Shown here: positions 17,619 to 25,385 of the stretch, in pieces
Position numbering within the stretch: the first letter of the stretch is position 1
Layout: the number at the start of each line of letters is the position of its first letter
DNA from: Chersky-840 sp963764205
GTDB lineage: Bacteria > Actinomycetota > Acidimicrobiia > Acidimicrobiales > UBA8190
Assembly: GCA_963764205.1 (NCBI GenBank)
Contig: CAVXRN010000002.1
Location: 1,240,001 to 1,304,000 of the forward strand
DNA: 64,000 nucleotides
Reading direction: 5' to 3'
Made by a program: the position numbers and the translations under genes
The notes under the pieces: model-generated
The model's database searches: none
Seen by the model: the letters and a program-made list of their open reading frames with translations, nothing else
What the model was told of the DNA's origin: nothing

Positions 17619-19132
17619 TGCTGGGCCCCCGACACGAGGACCGATCGGGCCGAGCGCAGCGCCAGCGCCTCCGCGACCTGCCGCTCGCCCACGCCTCCGA
17701 CGCCGTCGAGATCGGCGATGGTCTGTGCGACACGGCGGACACGATGCAGACCGCGAGCCGAGAGCGATCCCGACCGCAGCCTCCGCTCGAGGAGAGCAGC
17801 GCCATCGGCGGAAAGCGTGCAGGGGCCGTCGACCGCGTCGAAACGGAGCTCGGCGTTGCACCGCACACCTCGGCCCTGCGCGAGCTCCCGCGCTCGTCGC
17901 ACGCGAGCGCCCACCGCTGTCGAGGAGTCGCCCGGAGGTCCGCCCAAGAGGTCTTCGACGTCGGGACGCCCGAGCGCGATGGCGAGGTCGAAGCGGTCGA
18001 GCAAGGGGGCCGACAGGCGACGGAGGTAGCGCCGGCGCATGGCGTCGCTGCACCGACAGGCGCCGGGCAACCCACCCTCGCCACACGGGCACGGGTTCAT
18101 GGCGCCGACGAGGAGGAACCGGGCCGGGAAGTCGATGGCCCCGCGGGCCCGCCGGACCCGGATGACGTGCTCCTCGAGGGGCTGGCGCAATGCATCGAGA
18201 ACGAGGGCGGGAAACTCCCCCAGCTCGTCCAGGAACAAGACCCCCGCGTGGGCCAGCGAGATCTCGCCGGGCCGGAGCCACGACGTCCCACCTCCCACGA
18301 TCGCCACCTCGGTCGCACTGTGGTGCGGCGCCCGCAGGGGGGGCCGTGACGGGAACGACCCGCCCGGCACCACGACGCCCGCGGCGGAATGGATGCGCAG
18401 CACCTCGAGCGACTCGTCCCGCGTGAGGTCGGGCAGGATCCCCGGCAGGCGCGACGCCAACATGGTCTTGCCCGAGCCCGGTGCGCCCACCAAGAGGAGG
18501 TGGTGTCCACCGGCGGCTGCGATCTCCAGCGCTCGGCGCGCCACCAGCTGACCCCGGACGTCGAGGAGATCGGGCTCCCACGCGCCCGCCGGGGCCCCGG
18601 CGGCGGGAGCCGGCAACGCTTCCCAGGGCGCCGCACCGCGCAGCGACGCGACGACGGCGGCCACGCTGGACGCGGGCCGCACTCGCTCGCCCACCACCAA
18701 TGCCGCCTCGACCGAGGCACCCACCGGCACGACGACCTGTTCGGCGTCGATGGCGGCGACCAACGACGCGATGCCGGGGATCGGGCGGACAGACCCGTCG
18801 AGACCCAATTCCCCGACGAAGCCCGTTCCTTCGACACACCGCGCCGGCAGGACGTCGGACGCGACGAGCAGCCCGATGGCAATGGGGAGGTCGAGTCCGG
18901 CGCCCGTCTTGCGCACGCCCGATGGCGCCAGGTTCACCGTCACGCGGCGAGCGGGCCACGGCAGGTGGCACGACAACAGCGCGGCCCGGACACGGTCACG
19001 CGACTCACGTACGGCGGCGTCCGGTAGTCCGACGACTGTGAAACCTGGAAGGCCGGACGACACGTGGACTTCGACAGACACCGAACGACCGTCGACACCG
19101 TACAGGGTGGCGGATGGAATACGAGCGAGCAT
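17615..19132 (-). CDS. comM: ComM/YifB-family Mg-chelatase-like AAA+ ATPase
   Basis: A 505-residue protein with the N-terminal Lon-protease-like fold (LPGFTVVGLPDAAVRESRDRVRAAL), a Walker A GAPGSGKTM, a Walker B GVLFLDELGEF and the MNPCPCG Cys-rich insert of YifB proteins. ComM is a hexameric helicase promoting branch migration in natural transformation. The start at 19132 (MLARIPSATLYG) is chosen over an upstream in-frame ATG because it matches the family N-terminus. It is coupled to dprA. Confidence 0.9.
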   Translation of the reverse strand: MLARIPSATLYGVDGRSVSVEVHVSSGLPGFTVVGLPDAAVRESRDRVRAALLSCHLPWPARRVTVNLAPSGVRKTGAGLDLPIAIGLLVASDVLPARCVEGTGFVGELGLDGSVRPIPGIASLVAAIDAEQVVVPVGASVEAALVVGERVRPASSVAAVVASLRGAAPWEALPAPAAGAPAGAWEPDLLDVRGQLVARRALEIAAAGGHHLLLVGAPGSGKTMLASRLPGILPDLTRDESLEVLRIHSAAGVVVPGGSFPSRPPLRAPHHSATEVAIVGGGTSWLRPGEISLAHAGVLFLDELGEFPALVLDALRQPLEEHVIRVRRARGAIDFPARFLLVGAMNPCPCGEGGLPGACRCSDAMRRRYLRRLSAPLLDRFDLAIALGRPDVEDLLGGPPGDSSTAVGARVRRARELAQGRGVRCNAELRFDAVDGPCTLSADGAALLERRLRSGSLSARGLHRVRRVAQTIADLDGVGGVGERQVAEALALRSARSVLVSGAQQ

Positions 19133-19513
19133 GACGAGCTCCGATGGGCGGGGCACGGCAGGTGCCCTTCGACAGGGAGCGGGCCACGACATGCGCACCG
19201 GCCACGCGAGGTGCTTCTCCGAGAATAGGGGTTGGTTGTATCAGGCAGTGGTTCCGAGCGCGCAGTGGCTAAGACCTCATCTCACGCGGCGGGCAGCCAC
19301 CAGCCAATCAGTGCGCAACGATTGGTCGCACATCTCCCAACCTCGATGGAACAGCGTTGACGGTGTCGATCGACTTCTGAATACCTTCTCCGCCACCGAC
19401 AGTGGCGGTTCCGTTGATAGATGTCCCAGACAATCATCGACCTGCCTGCCACCGTCCATGTCAGCTTGATGGCCGAGATGTCGCCGCAATAGCGGATGGT
19501 GGGGCAAAAACAC
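19133..19513. other. Gene-poor stretch at the left edge of the metal island
   Basis: 381 bp without a convincing gene and visibly lower in GC than its left neighbour. It holds the degenerate coding remnant described at 19342-19462. Short open frames exist on both strands but none has a start, ribosome site or recognisable product. Confidence 0.6.
19342..19462 (+). repeat. Diverged direct repeat, left copy (coding remnant)
   Basis: It shares blocks with 25174-25289 in the same order and orientation: CTCGATGGnACAnCGTTGACGGTGTCGA at the start and ACCGTCCATGTC at the end, spaced 121 versus 116 bp. Translated rightward the copies read RWNSVDGVD...TVHV here and RWHTVDGVD...TVHV there, so both look like pieces of one coding sequence. 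This copy needs a frame change to read through. Confidence 0.65.
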
Positions 19514-20137
19514 TCAGTCCCCGGACCAGCATCCGAGAATCACATCGGCAACTGTGACAGCAATGTTTCCCGAGGGCGTCGGTGGCTGGCCAAACTGGGC
19601 CGGGAGGCCCGAGACGTCCACCAGCAGGACCTTCCAGTCCTTGCGCACCGCCACCGAACCGTTTTGTGTCTGAAAGCCAGCCTGACCAAGGTTGGCGAGT
19701 GTGTTGACATCACCGAGGCTGGCGCCAATGCCGCGGAAGTATGAGTACGTCTCTTTCCAGCTGGACAGTTCCTTTACCGACAAAGTGAAAGAGCCGTTCT
19801 GGTAGGTATAGCGGCATGCATACTGATGGTCAGACCATGTGGGCGTCTCCACGACCGCAGTGACCCCGAGCGCATCGGCGATCTCGTGTTGTGCCTCGGG
19901 TGCGCACACCATCTTCGAGATCCTCGATGGCACCTTCCCACCAGGCAGTGGCGCTCGCGAGCTGGCTAGGGTGGATGAGGAGGTTGACCCACACGCAGCA
20001 GCGGCTATCACGATTGCGACTGCCGCGACTGCAAACCGAGGCTCGCATTTCTTTATCGCAAGCCTCCTTGTCGATCGGTGTCGCTCCCGCGACGTCGGAC
20101 GAGATAGCACTCCCAGTTCGGTCACTTGCTCCGTCAA
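19514..20137 (-). CDS. Putative lipoprotein of unknown function
   Basis: Up to 207 residues. A signal peptide KKCEPRFAVAAVAIVIAAAAC ends in a lipobox-type AAAC, after which a Ser-rich linker leads to a mature domain of about 140 residues with two internal Cys residues and no motif I recognise. The longest frame starts at a TTG at 20137, one base after the DUF5134 stop. However, a perfect AAGGAGG sits 6 bases before ATA-AAG-AAA, which would start the protein at the signal peptide (20056). It is the last gene of the leftward arm of the copper cluster. Confidence 0.7.
   Translation of the reverse strand: MTEQVTELGVLSRPTSRERHRSTRRLAIKKCEPRFAVAAVAIVIAAAACGSTSSSTLASSRAPLPGGKVPSRISKMVCAPEAQHEIADALGVTAVVETPTWSDHQYACRYTYQNGSFTLSVKELSSWKETYSYFRGIGASLGDVNTLANLGQAGFQTQNGSVAVRKDWKVLLVDVSGLPAQFGQPPTPSGNIAVTVADVILGCWSGD
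20063..20069 (-). promoter_or_regulatory. Strong ribosome binding site before an apparent ATA start
   Basis: AAGGAGG on the minus strand, 6 bases before ATA (20054-20056), which opens a textbook lipoprotein signal peptide. No ATG, GTG or TTG occurs in frame at this point. Either ATA is used, the base is miscalled, or translation starts upstream and includes about 27 extra residues. Confidence 0.5.
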
Positions 20138-20138
20138 C

Positions 20139-20879
20139 TCAGAGCATGAGGATGAGCATGTAGCCCATCGTGACGCACATGGCCACGTGACATGCCATTT
20201 CCAGGCGAGGGGCCATGAAGGGACGATCGTCGAGGTCTAATCCCTCGGGTGCCTCCGTCACTAACGGCGACGGCGATTCGGCGAGCATCGTCTGTCGCGG
20301 AGCGTTCGTTCTGCTTCCTCCGATGACCTCGGATGACCCGGCGGTGCTCACCAGCACCTGCTCGTTCGAGGGAGACACGCTAAGACTGTCGATATGCCAT
20401 ACCGCCGACACACTAAGGATGATCAGAAAGAACAGGGGTAATCCCACGAAGTTCGCCGTGGCCCCGGTGGCACCACCCATCGACATTTCACCCGCGATCG
20501 CCGCGCCACCGCTCGGTGCAGCCAAGTACATGTAGAGCATCGCGCACGACATGACGAGGTGCGTCAGGTAATGCGAGACGTGGTGAAGATCGTGTCCACC
20601 ACCCTGTCCAATATGCCGAGCGATGAATCGCACGCTCTGCCAGGAGAACCACACCGCCAGACCCACGAAGATCGCTTCCCACAGTCCCGTGGGGAGCGTT
20701 GTGAGAGCAGGGACGAGCATCCCCGCCATCGCCACTCCCATGGTCACGTGGGCGACGTTGACATCGACATTGATTCGGCGCCGCAACGCCCGAGATGTCA
20801 GCAGCCGGATAGCGCAGTAGAGCGAGACTGCGATCATCAGTGCCGCAAAGGATTCGGGAACCCACCCAGGGCTTTGCAT
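20139..20879 (-). CDS. DUF5134 family membrane protein
   Basis: A 246-residue protein with about six hydrophobic segments. HHVSHYLTHLVMSCAMLYMYLA and the Met/Gly-rich segment after it are typical of DUF5134, an actinobacterial family often found with copper genes. The many His and Met residues at the membrane face would suit metal handling, but no function is established to my knowledge. A cytoplasmic or extracellular loop of about 60 residues separates the last helix, which ends in HVAMCVTMGYMLILML. Confidence 0.75.
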   Translation of the reverse strand: MQSPGWVPESFAALMIAVSLYCAIRLLTSRALRRRINVDVNVAHVTMGVAMAGMLVPALTTLPTGLWEAIFVGLAVWFSWQSVRFIARHIGQGGGHDLHHVSHYLTHLVMSCAMLYMYLAAPSGGAAIAGEMSMGGATGATANFVGLPLFFLIILSVSAVWHIDSLSVSPSNEQVLVSTAGSSEVIGGSRTNAPRQTMLAESPSPLVTEAPEGLDLDDRPFMAPRLEMACHVAMCVTMGYMLILML

Positions 20880-20883
20880 TCGC

Positions 20884-21864
20884 CTACGCCCTCACGGCTC
20901 TTGTCCTAACGCGAACCTTGGAGTGTGAACCCGCCCGGTAGGGCCAGTACGCGGCGGCGATCAGCATGAGCAGTGGTCCCGAGTTCGGGTCGGTGCCCGA
21001 CCCGGTAAAGACCCCTCCGAAGTTCTCGCCCAGCACCCAGATCCCAGCTCCCAGCACCAGGGCCAGGACGACGGTGACGCGGGCGAGTCCGGCAGGAAGG
21101 AACACGCCCATGGCGATGATGCCGAGGATCGCGGTTAGGCCCACCGAGAAACCCAGCCCCCTGTGGGCGAGCAGGTTGGCGACGTGGTGGTCCAGTCCTG
21201 CCAGCCAGCGGGGCTGTCCGGTCGCCATCTGGCTCACGAGCTGATGCAGGCCCTGCGGTGAGCGATTGGCTCCGAGGAGGGCAACCCAACCGAGCAGTCC
21301 CCACAGCACGACCCACACACCCCGAGCGACCGGTTCGCCGACGGCCCGGGCGGCGACAAAGGGCGTCGCGACGGCACGGTCGGCGGGCCACAACAGCACG
21401 GCCAGGACGGCGTAGAGCAGGACGGCACCAGGGGCCCCGTTCATGGGATTGGCCGTTCCTGAGAAGAGCCCTCCCAGGCCTTCCCCGAACCACCACACGC
21501 CGCACGACCACACGATGGAAAAAGCAAGCGCCGGTTTGATCGTGCCACGCCAGGCGATCCCGAATCCGATCAGCACCTGCACGACGGCAAAGATCGCATC
21601 GGCCACGACCGAGTGGTGGCCGATGACGAGATCGGCCCAGGAAATCGAGTGAGCGACCGCCGAGGGGTTTCCTTGGGCCGTGGCGGCGAGCATCTGACTC
21701 CCGAATGCCCGCGTGAACATGAAGGGCTGGAACTGCAACAGGCCGTCGACGAGCCATATCGTGGCGAGCACGAGTTGGAGGGCACGGCGGATGTCTCTCG
21801 GTTCCCGCTGCTCCCCTACCGCCGGGGACCGGTCGGCGCTGACGGTGACTGCTGCGTCATTCAT
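20884..21864 (-). CDS. Multi-pass membrane protein (DoxX-like), copper-cluster associated
   Basis: About 326 residues with eight or so hydrophobic segments. The two halves look similar: each ends in a GEGLGGLFSGT or GENFGGVFTGSGTDPN motif, suggesting an internal duplication. The first helix region (VLATIWLVDGLLQFQPFMF) resembles DoxX-family proteins. The start MNDAAVTV at 21864 is preferred, preceded by GGAGG; the frame extends upstream into the promoter. It heads the leftward arm (this gene, DUF5134, lipoprotein). Confidence 0.7.
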   Translation of the reverse strand: MNDAAVTVSADRSPAVGEQREPRDIRRALQLVLATIWLVDGLLQFQPFMFTRAFGSQMLAATAQGNPSAVAHSISWADLVIGHHSVVADAIFAVVQVLIGFGIAWRGTIKPALAFSIVWSCGVWWFGEGLGGLFSGTANPMNGAPGAVLLYAVLAVLLWPADRAVATPFVAARAVGEPVARGVWVVLWGLLGWVALLGANRSPQGLHQLVSQMATGQPRWLAGLDHHVANLLAHRGLGFSVGLTAILGIIAMGVFLPAGLARVTVVLALVLGAGIWVLGENFGGVFTGSGTDPNSGPLLMLIAAAYWPYRAGSHSKVRVRTRAVRA

Positions 21865-21981
21865 CGTCGCCAGGTCCTCCCTCCCATGGCTCTCCATGGT
21901 CGGTGGGTCCACGTAGGGGTTACGCTCGCCCCGGGAACAATCCCAAGCCAATCGCACCCTTCGGGTGCCTCAGCCCGGTGC

Positions 21982-21998
21982 TACTACGCTCCGTAGTA
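21982..21998. promoter_or_regulatory. Perfect 7-3-7 palindrome TACTACG/CGTAGTA (candidate BlaI/CopY-type operator)
   Basis: TACTACG (21982-21988), CTC, CGTAGTA (21992-21998), followed at once by the 10-bp palindrome TGTCTAGACA (21999-22008). It lies midway between the divergent membrane-protein and P-type ATPase genes. BlaI/MecI/CopY regulators bind TACA/TGTA- or TAC/GTA-containing dyads, and one is encoded at 24486, so autogenous control of both arms is likely by inference. Confidence 0.75.
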
Positions 21999-22044
21999 TG
22001 TCTAGACAAGTCGCACGGGCACCGTCAAGCCATTGTTCTCATAG

Positions 22045-24489
22045 GTGAGTACGCCGATGGACCAGGGGACCGGGATCATGGCCTCCGCCTCGACAGTCGA
22101 TCGTCCAGCATCAGCGACGACGGTCGTGTCGATCGCCATCGGCGGCATGACCTGCGGGGCCTGCGCGGCTCGGATCGAGCAGCGGCTCAACCATCTCGAT
22201 GGTGTGGAGGCCACGGTCAACTACGCCTCTGAACGGGCCCGGGTCACGCTCCCGGCCAACCTGCCCGTGCCGAAGCTGGTGGAGGAGATTCAGAACGTCG
22301 GGTATGACGCCCGGCTCATCGAGGAATCGACGCAATCCACCGACGACGCGGCCGAGGTCGACCGACGTACACGCTCGCTGGGCCGACGACTCGTCGTGGC
22401 AGCCGTTCTGTTCATGCCCTTGTGTGACCTCTCCATCGCATTCTCGCTCGTCCCCCGATTGCGCTTCCCCTACTGGCAATGGGTGCTCATCGCCCTGGCG
22501 GCCCCGGTGCTGACGTGGGGGGCGTGGCCGTTCTACAAGGCGGCGATCCGCAACGCACGCCACGGAACCTCCTCCATGGACACCCTGGTCTCATTGGGCA
22601 TCGTGGCGGCGACAAGTTGGTCCGTGTACGCCATGTTCTGGCGCGACACGAGCAGTGCGCCGCGCACGGTGCTCTTCGTCCTGGCCCACCAATCAGGGGG
22701 TGCCATCTACATCGATGTCGCCGTTGGCGTGACCACCTTCCTCCTGGCCGGTCGTTACTTTGAGGCATGGTCCAAGCGCCGGACCGGGAACGCGCTCCGC
22801 TCCCTGGCGGCGGTGGGAGCCAAGGACGTGGCAGTGCTCGATGCCGCAGGAGTGGAGCACCGGCTCCCCGTGTCGCAACTGGCGGTCGGTGACCAGTTCG
22901 TCGTGCGCCCGGGAGAGACCGTCGCCACCGACGGAGTGATCGTCGTTGGGCACTCGGCCATTGATCGCAGCGCCATGACCGGCGAATCCCTTCCCGTCGA
23001 CGTGGCTCCGGGTGACGATGTGGTCGGAGGAACGGTGTCGGTGGGAGGCCGCTTGGTGGTCGAGGCCACAAAGGTCGGCCGTGACACCCAGCTCGCGCAG
23101 ATGATCCAGCTCGTCGAAAACGCCCAGAACCAAAAGGCTGCCGTGCAACGGCTCGCCGATCGTATTGCCGCGGTCTTCGTCCCCGTTGTGCTCGTCATCG
23201 CCCTTGTGACTCTGGCCGCCTGGCTGCTGATCGATGGCTCTACGCAGGAAGCCTTCAGCGCCGCGCTCTCTGTGCTGATCATCGCCTGTCCCTGTGCGCT
23301 GGGTTTAGCCACTCCCACGGCTCTCCTCGTCGCCTCGGGTCAAGGCGCCCGCCTCGGGATCTTCTTCAAGGGCTACCAGGCACTAGAAGCCTCTCGACAG
23401 GTCGACACCGTCGTGCTGGACAAGACCGGGACTGTCACCGAGGGAAGGATGGCGCTCACGGACGTGGAAGGTGGCCCAGGGGTTGAACGCGCCACGCTCC
23501 TGCGTTGGGCGGGTGCGGTCGAACAGGCGTCGGAGCACCTTGTAGGCAGAGCCATCGCGGCAGCCGCCGAAGCCGAGTTGGGCACCCTGCCCGCCGTCCA
23601 CTGGTTTATGTCAGAGCCGGGCATCGGTGCTCGGGGAACCGTCGACGGACATGAGATCGCAGTTGGAAAGTTGGAACTGTTTGCCACCTGTGTCGGGGAG
23701 ATACCCGACAATCTGGCCGCCCAGTTCGCCGATTGGGAGTCGATGGGTCGCACGGCCGTTCTCGTCGGGCGCGACGACGTCATTGTCGGAGCCATGGCCG
23801 TCTCCGACACGGTCCGAGCTTCTGCCGCATCTGCCGTCCAGGGGCTCCAAGCGCTGGGGCTCCACTGCATCCTTCTGTCGGGAGACAACGAACCAACTGT
23901 CCGGGCCGTCGGCGCTGAGATCGGCGTGACAGACGTGGTGGCGGGCGCCCTCCCCGCGCACAAGGTCGCTGTGATTCAACGGCTCCAGGATGAAGGCCGG
24001 TCAGTGGCCATGGTCGGCGATGGAGTCAACGATGGTCCTTCCCTGGTGTGCGCTGACCTCGGTCTGGCCGTCGGATCCGGTACCGACGTAGCGATCAACG
24101 CCGCTGATCTGATCATCGTTCGAGACGACCTGGGAGCCGTGGTCACGGCTATCGACCTGGCTCGGCATACCCTGAAAACGATCCGGGGAAATCTCGTATG
24201 GGCGTTCGCCTACAACGTGGCGGCGATTCCCCTTGCGGCGAGCGGGCTTCTCAATCCGCTGATCGCGGGCGCTGCCATGGCACTCTCGTCGAGCTTTGTG
24301 GTGTGGAACAGCTCGCGGCTCCGGCACGTGGGTGATGCCGGATCCCAGACCGAATTCCCCCTCGATGACGTGGTCACGACTGGACTCGCTCATCCGTCGG
24401 CGACGGAGGAATCAGTCGTGGGAAGCGCCCAGACGGTTTCCGCTCGTGCGTACGAGTCGACTCGCTCAGCAAAGATGGTTCGGCAGTGA
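22045..24489 (+). CDS. Copper-type heavy-metal-transporting P1B ATPase
   Basis: An 814-residue ATPase exporting Cu(I)-type ions across the membrane. It has one N-terminal heavy-metal domain (GGMTCGACAA, Cys37 and Cys40), eight predicted membrane helices, a TGES actuator motif, the CPC transport motif at 415-417, the phosphorylation site DKTGT at Asp459 and GDGVND at 658-663. The normally invariant SEHP motif of the nucleotide domain reads SEHL here (496-499). The tail of about 40 residues is polar. It is translationally coupled to the BlaI-like regulator (GTGA). Confidence 0.92.
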   Translation: MSTPMDQGTGIMASASTVDRPASATTVVSIAIGGMTCGACAARIEQRLNHLDGVEATVNYASERARVTLPANLPVPKLVEEIQNVGYDARLIEESTQSTDDAAEVDRRTRSLGRRLVVAAVLFMPLCDLSIAFSLVPRLRFPYWQWVLIALAAPVLTWGAWPFYKAAIRNARHGTSSMDTLVSLGIVAATSWSVYAMFWRDTSSAPRTVLFVLAHQSGGAIYIDVAVGVTTFLLAGRYFEAWSKRRTGNALRSLAAVGAKDVAVLDAAGVEHRLPVSQLAVGDQFVVRPGETVATDGVIVVGHSAIDRSAMTGESLPVDVAPGDDVVGGTVSVGGRLVVEATKVGRDTQLAQMIQLVENAQNQKAAVQRLADRIAAVFVPVVLVIALVTLAAWLLIDGSTQEAFSAALSVLIIACPCALGLATPTALLVASGQGARLGIFFKGYQALEASRQVDTVVLDKTGTVTEGRMALTDVEGGPGVERATLLRWAGAVEQASEHLVGRAIAAAAEAELGTLPAVHWFMSEPGIGARGTVDGHEIAVGKLELFATCVGEIPDNLAAQFADWESMGRTAVLVGRDDVIVGAMAVSDTVRASAASAVQGLQALGLHCILLSGDNEPTVRAVGAEIGVTDVVAGALPAHKVAVIQRLQDEGRSVAMVGDGVNDGPSLVCADLGLAVGSGTDVAINAADLIIVRDDLGAVVTAIDLARHTLKTIRGNLVWAFAYNVAAIPLAASGLLNPLIAGAAMALSSSFVVWNSSRLRHVGDAGSQTEFPLDDVVTTGLAHPSATEESVVGSAQTVSARAYESTRSAKMVRQ

Positions 24490-24926
24490 GCGCGACTACG
24501 ACATGCGAGAACCCGAAGTGCTCATGTGATCCGTGCACCTGCGTCCAATGCGGTTGCGGTGTGGCCAGGCTCGGGGATCTCGAACGACGAGTGATGGATC
24601 ATCTGTGGGAAGCCGGTCGCGAGTTGACCGGACGCGACGTGGCCGAGGCATTTCCGGATTACGCCTATACGACGGTGGCGACTGTTCTCGATCGGCTGGT
24701 CCAAAAGGGAATGGTGGGTCGGCGTATGGAGGGACGGACGATTCAGTTTTCGACCACCGGTACTCGAGCCGACCACACCGCGGAAGTGATGCATGAGACT
24801 CTGGTGGTTACGGGCGATGCCGATGCTGCTCTGGTCCGTTTCGCAGAGACCCTTTCCCGTTCGGAGGCGGAAGTCCTCCGCCGCGCTCTCGAACAAACCA
24901 AACGAAGGCCGCGAACGAAGCCATAG
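24486..24926 (+). CDS. BlaI/MecI/CopY-family repressor with a seven-cysteine N-terminal tail
   Basis: 146 residues. Residues 29-100 form the BlaI/MecI winged helix (LGDLERRVMDHLWEAG, AYTTVATVLDRLVQKGMV). In front is a compact Cys cluster with Cys at 7, 12, 14, 17, 19, 22 and 24 (CxxxxCxCxxCxCxxCxC), which looks metallothionein-like and would suit Cu(I) or Zn(II). No BlaR1-like protease gene lies nearby, so metal binding rather than proteolysis probably relieves repression. The GTG start overlaps the ATPase stop. Confidence 0.87.
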   Translation: MSATTTCENPKCSCDPCTCVQCGCGVARLGDLERRVMDHLWEAGRELTGRDVAEAFPDYAYTTVATVLDRLVQKGMVGRRMEGRTIQFSTTGTRADHTAEVMHETLVVTGDADAALVRFAETLSRSEAEVLRRALEQTKRRPRTKP

Positions 24927-25385
24927 CCGCGTCTCACATACCAGGTAGGCACCAGGTGCGGATGCGTCCGGCCATCCTCTGTGCTGGATGCGCCATGCGG
25001 CTGGGTACCGACCGAGTTCGGCACCCATCCCGATATCGCCATCGCGACCTCGTGGTGGAAACCCGTGGCGAGATCGAACCGTCAACAGCGATGCCGACGA
25101 CCGTGAAGGCGGGCGCAGGCGGGGCCCGGCACGTCCTCGTGATGGGTGCCTCGGTCGGCTGACCAGATCGATTCTCGATGGCACACCGTTGACGGTGTCG
25201 ACGGCCCTTTCTGTGCCTTCTTCCCACTGTCAATTGGTTGGGTGGGACTGGCGTTGCGCGTTATCGAGCAGCGTGACACCGTCCATGTCCGCGCGGGCCG
25301 ACCTGTAGCCGGCGACTAGCACGTCGTGCCTGACCTCCTGATGCGCTCCCTCTGTTCAGGCGAAGTCCAAGGGCACCGAGGGGGT
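24927..25385. other. Gene-poor stretch at the right edge of the copper block
   Basis: 459 bp with no supported gene. It contains the right-hand diverged repeat (25174-25289). A rightward open frame reading IDSRWHTVDGVDG...TVHVRAG ends at 25320 but has no start after an in-frame TGA near 25140, so it reads as the 3' end of a lost gene. Confidence 0.55.
25174..25289 (+). repeat. Diverged direct repeat, right copy (coding remnant)
   Basis: This is the partner of 19342-19462. It contains CTCGATGGCACACCGTTGACG near its start and ACACCGTCCATGTC at its end. Read rightward it is open for about 50 codons to a TAG at 25318-25320. ACACCG-TTGA-CGGTGT within it forms a small hairpin. I do not recognise the protein family. 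Confidence 0.65.

Noticed and set aside
22045..24489. Zinc/cadmium rather than copper specificity for the P-type ATPase
   Set aside because: The transport motif is CPC with one CxxC heavy-metal domain, typical of the Cu(I) group; Zn/Cd pumps usually have extra C-terminal or N-terminal acidic or His motifs.
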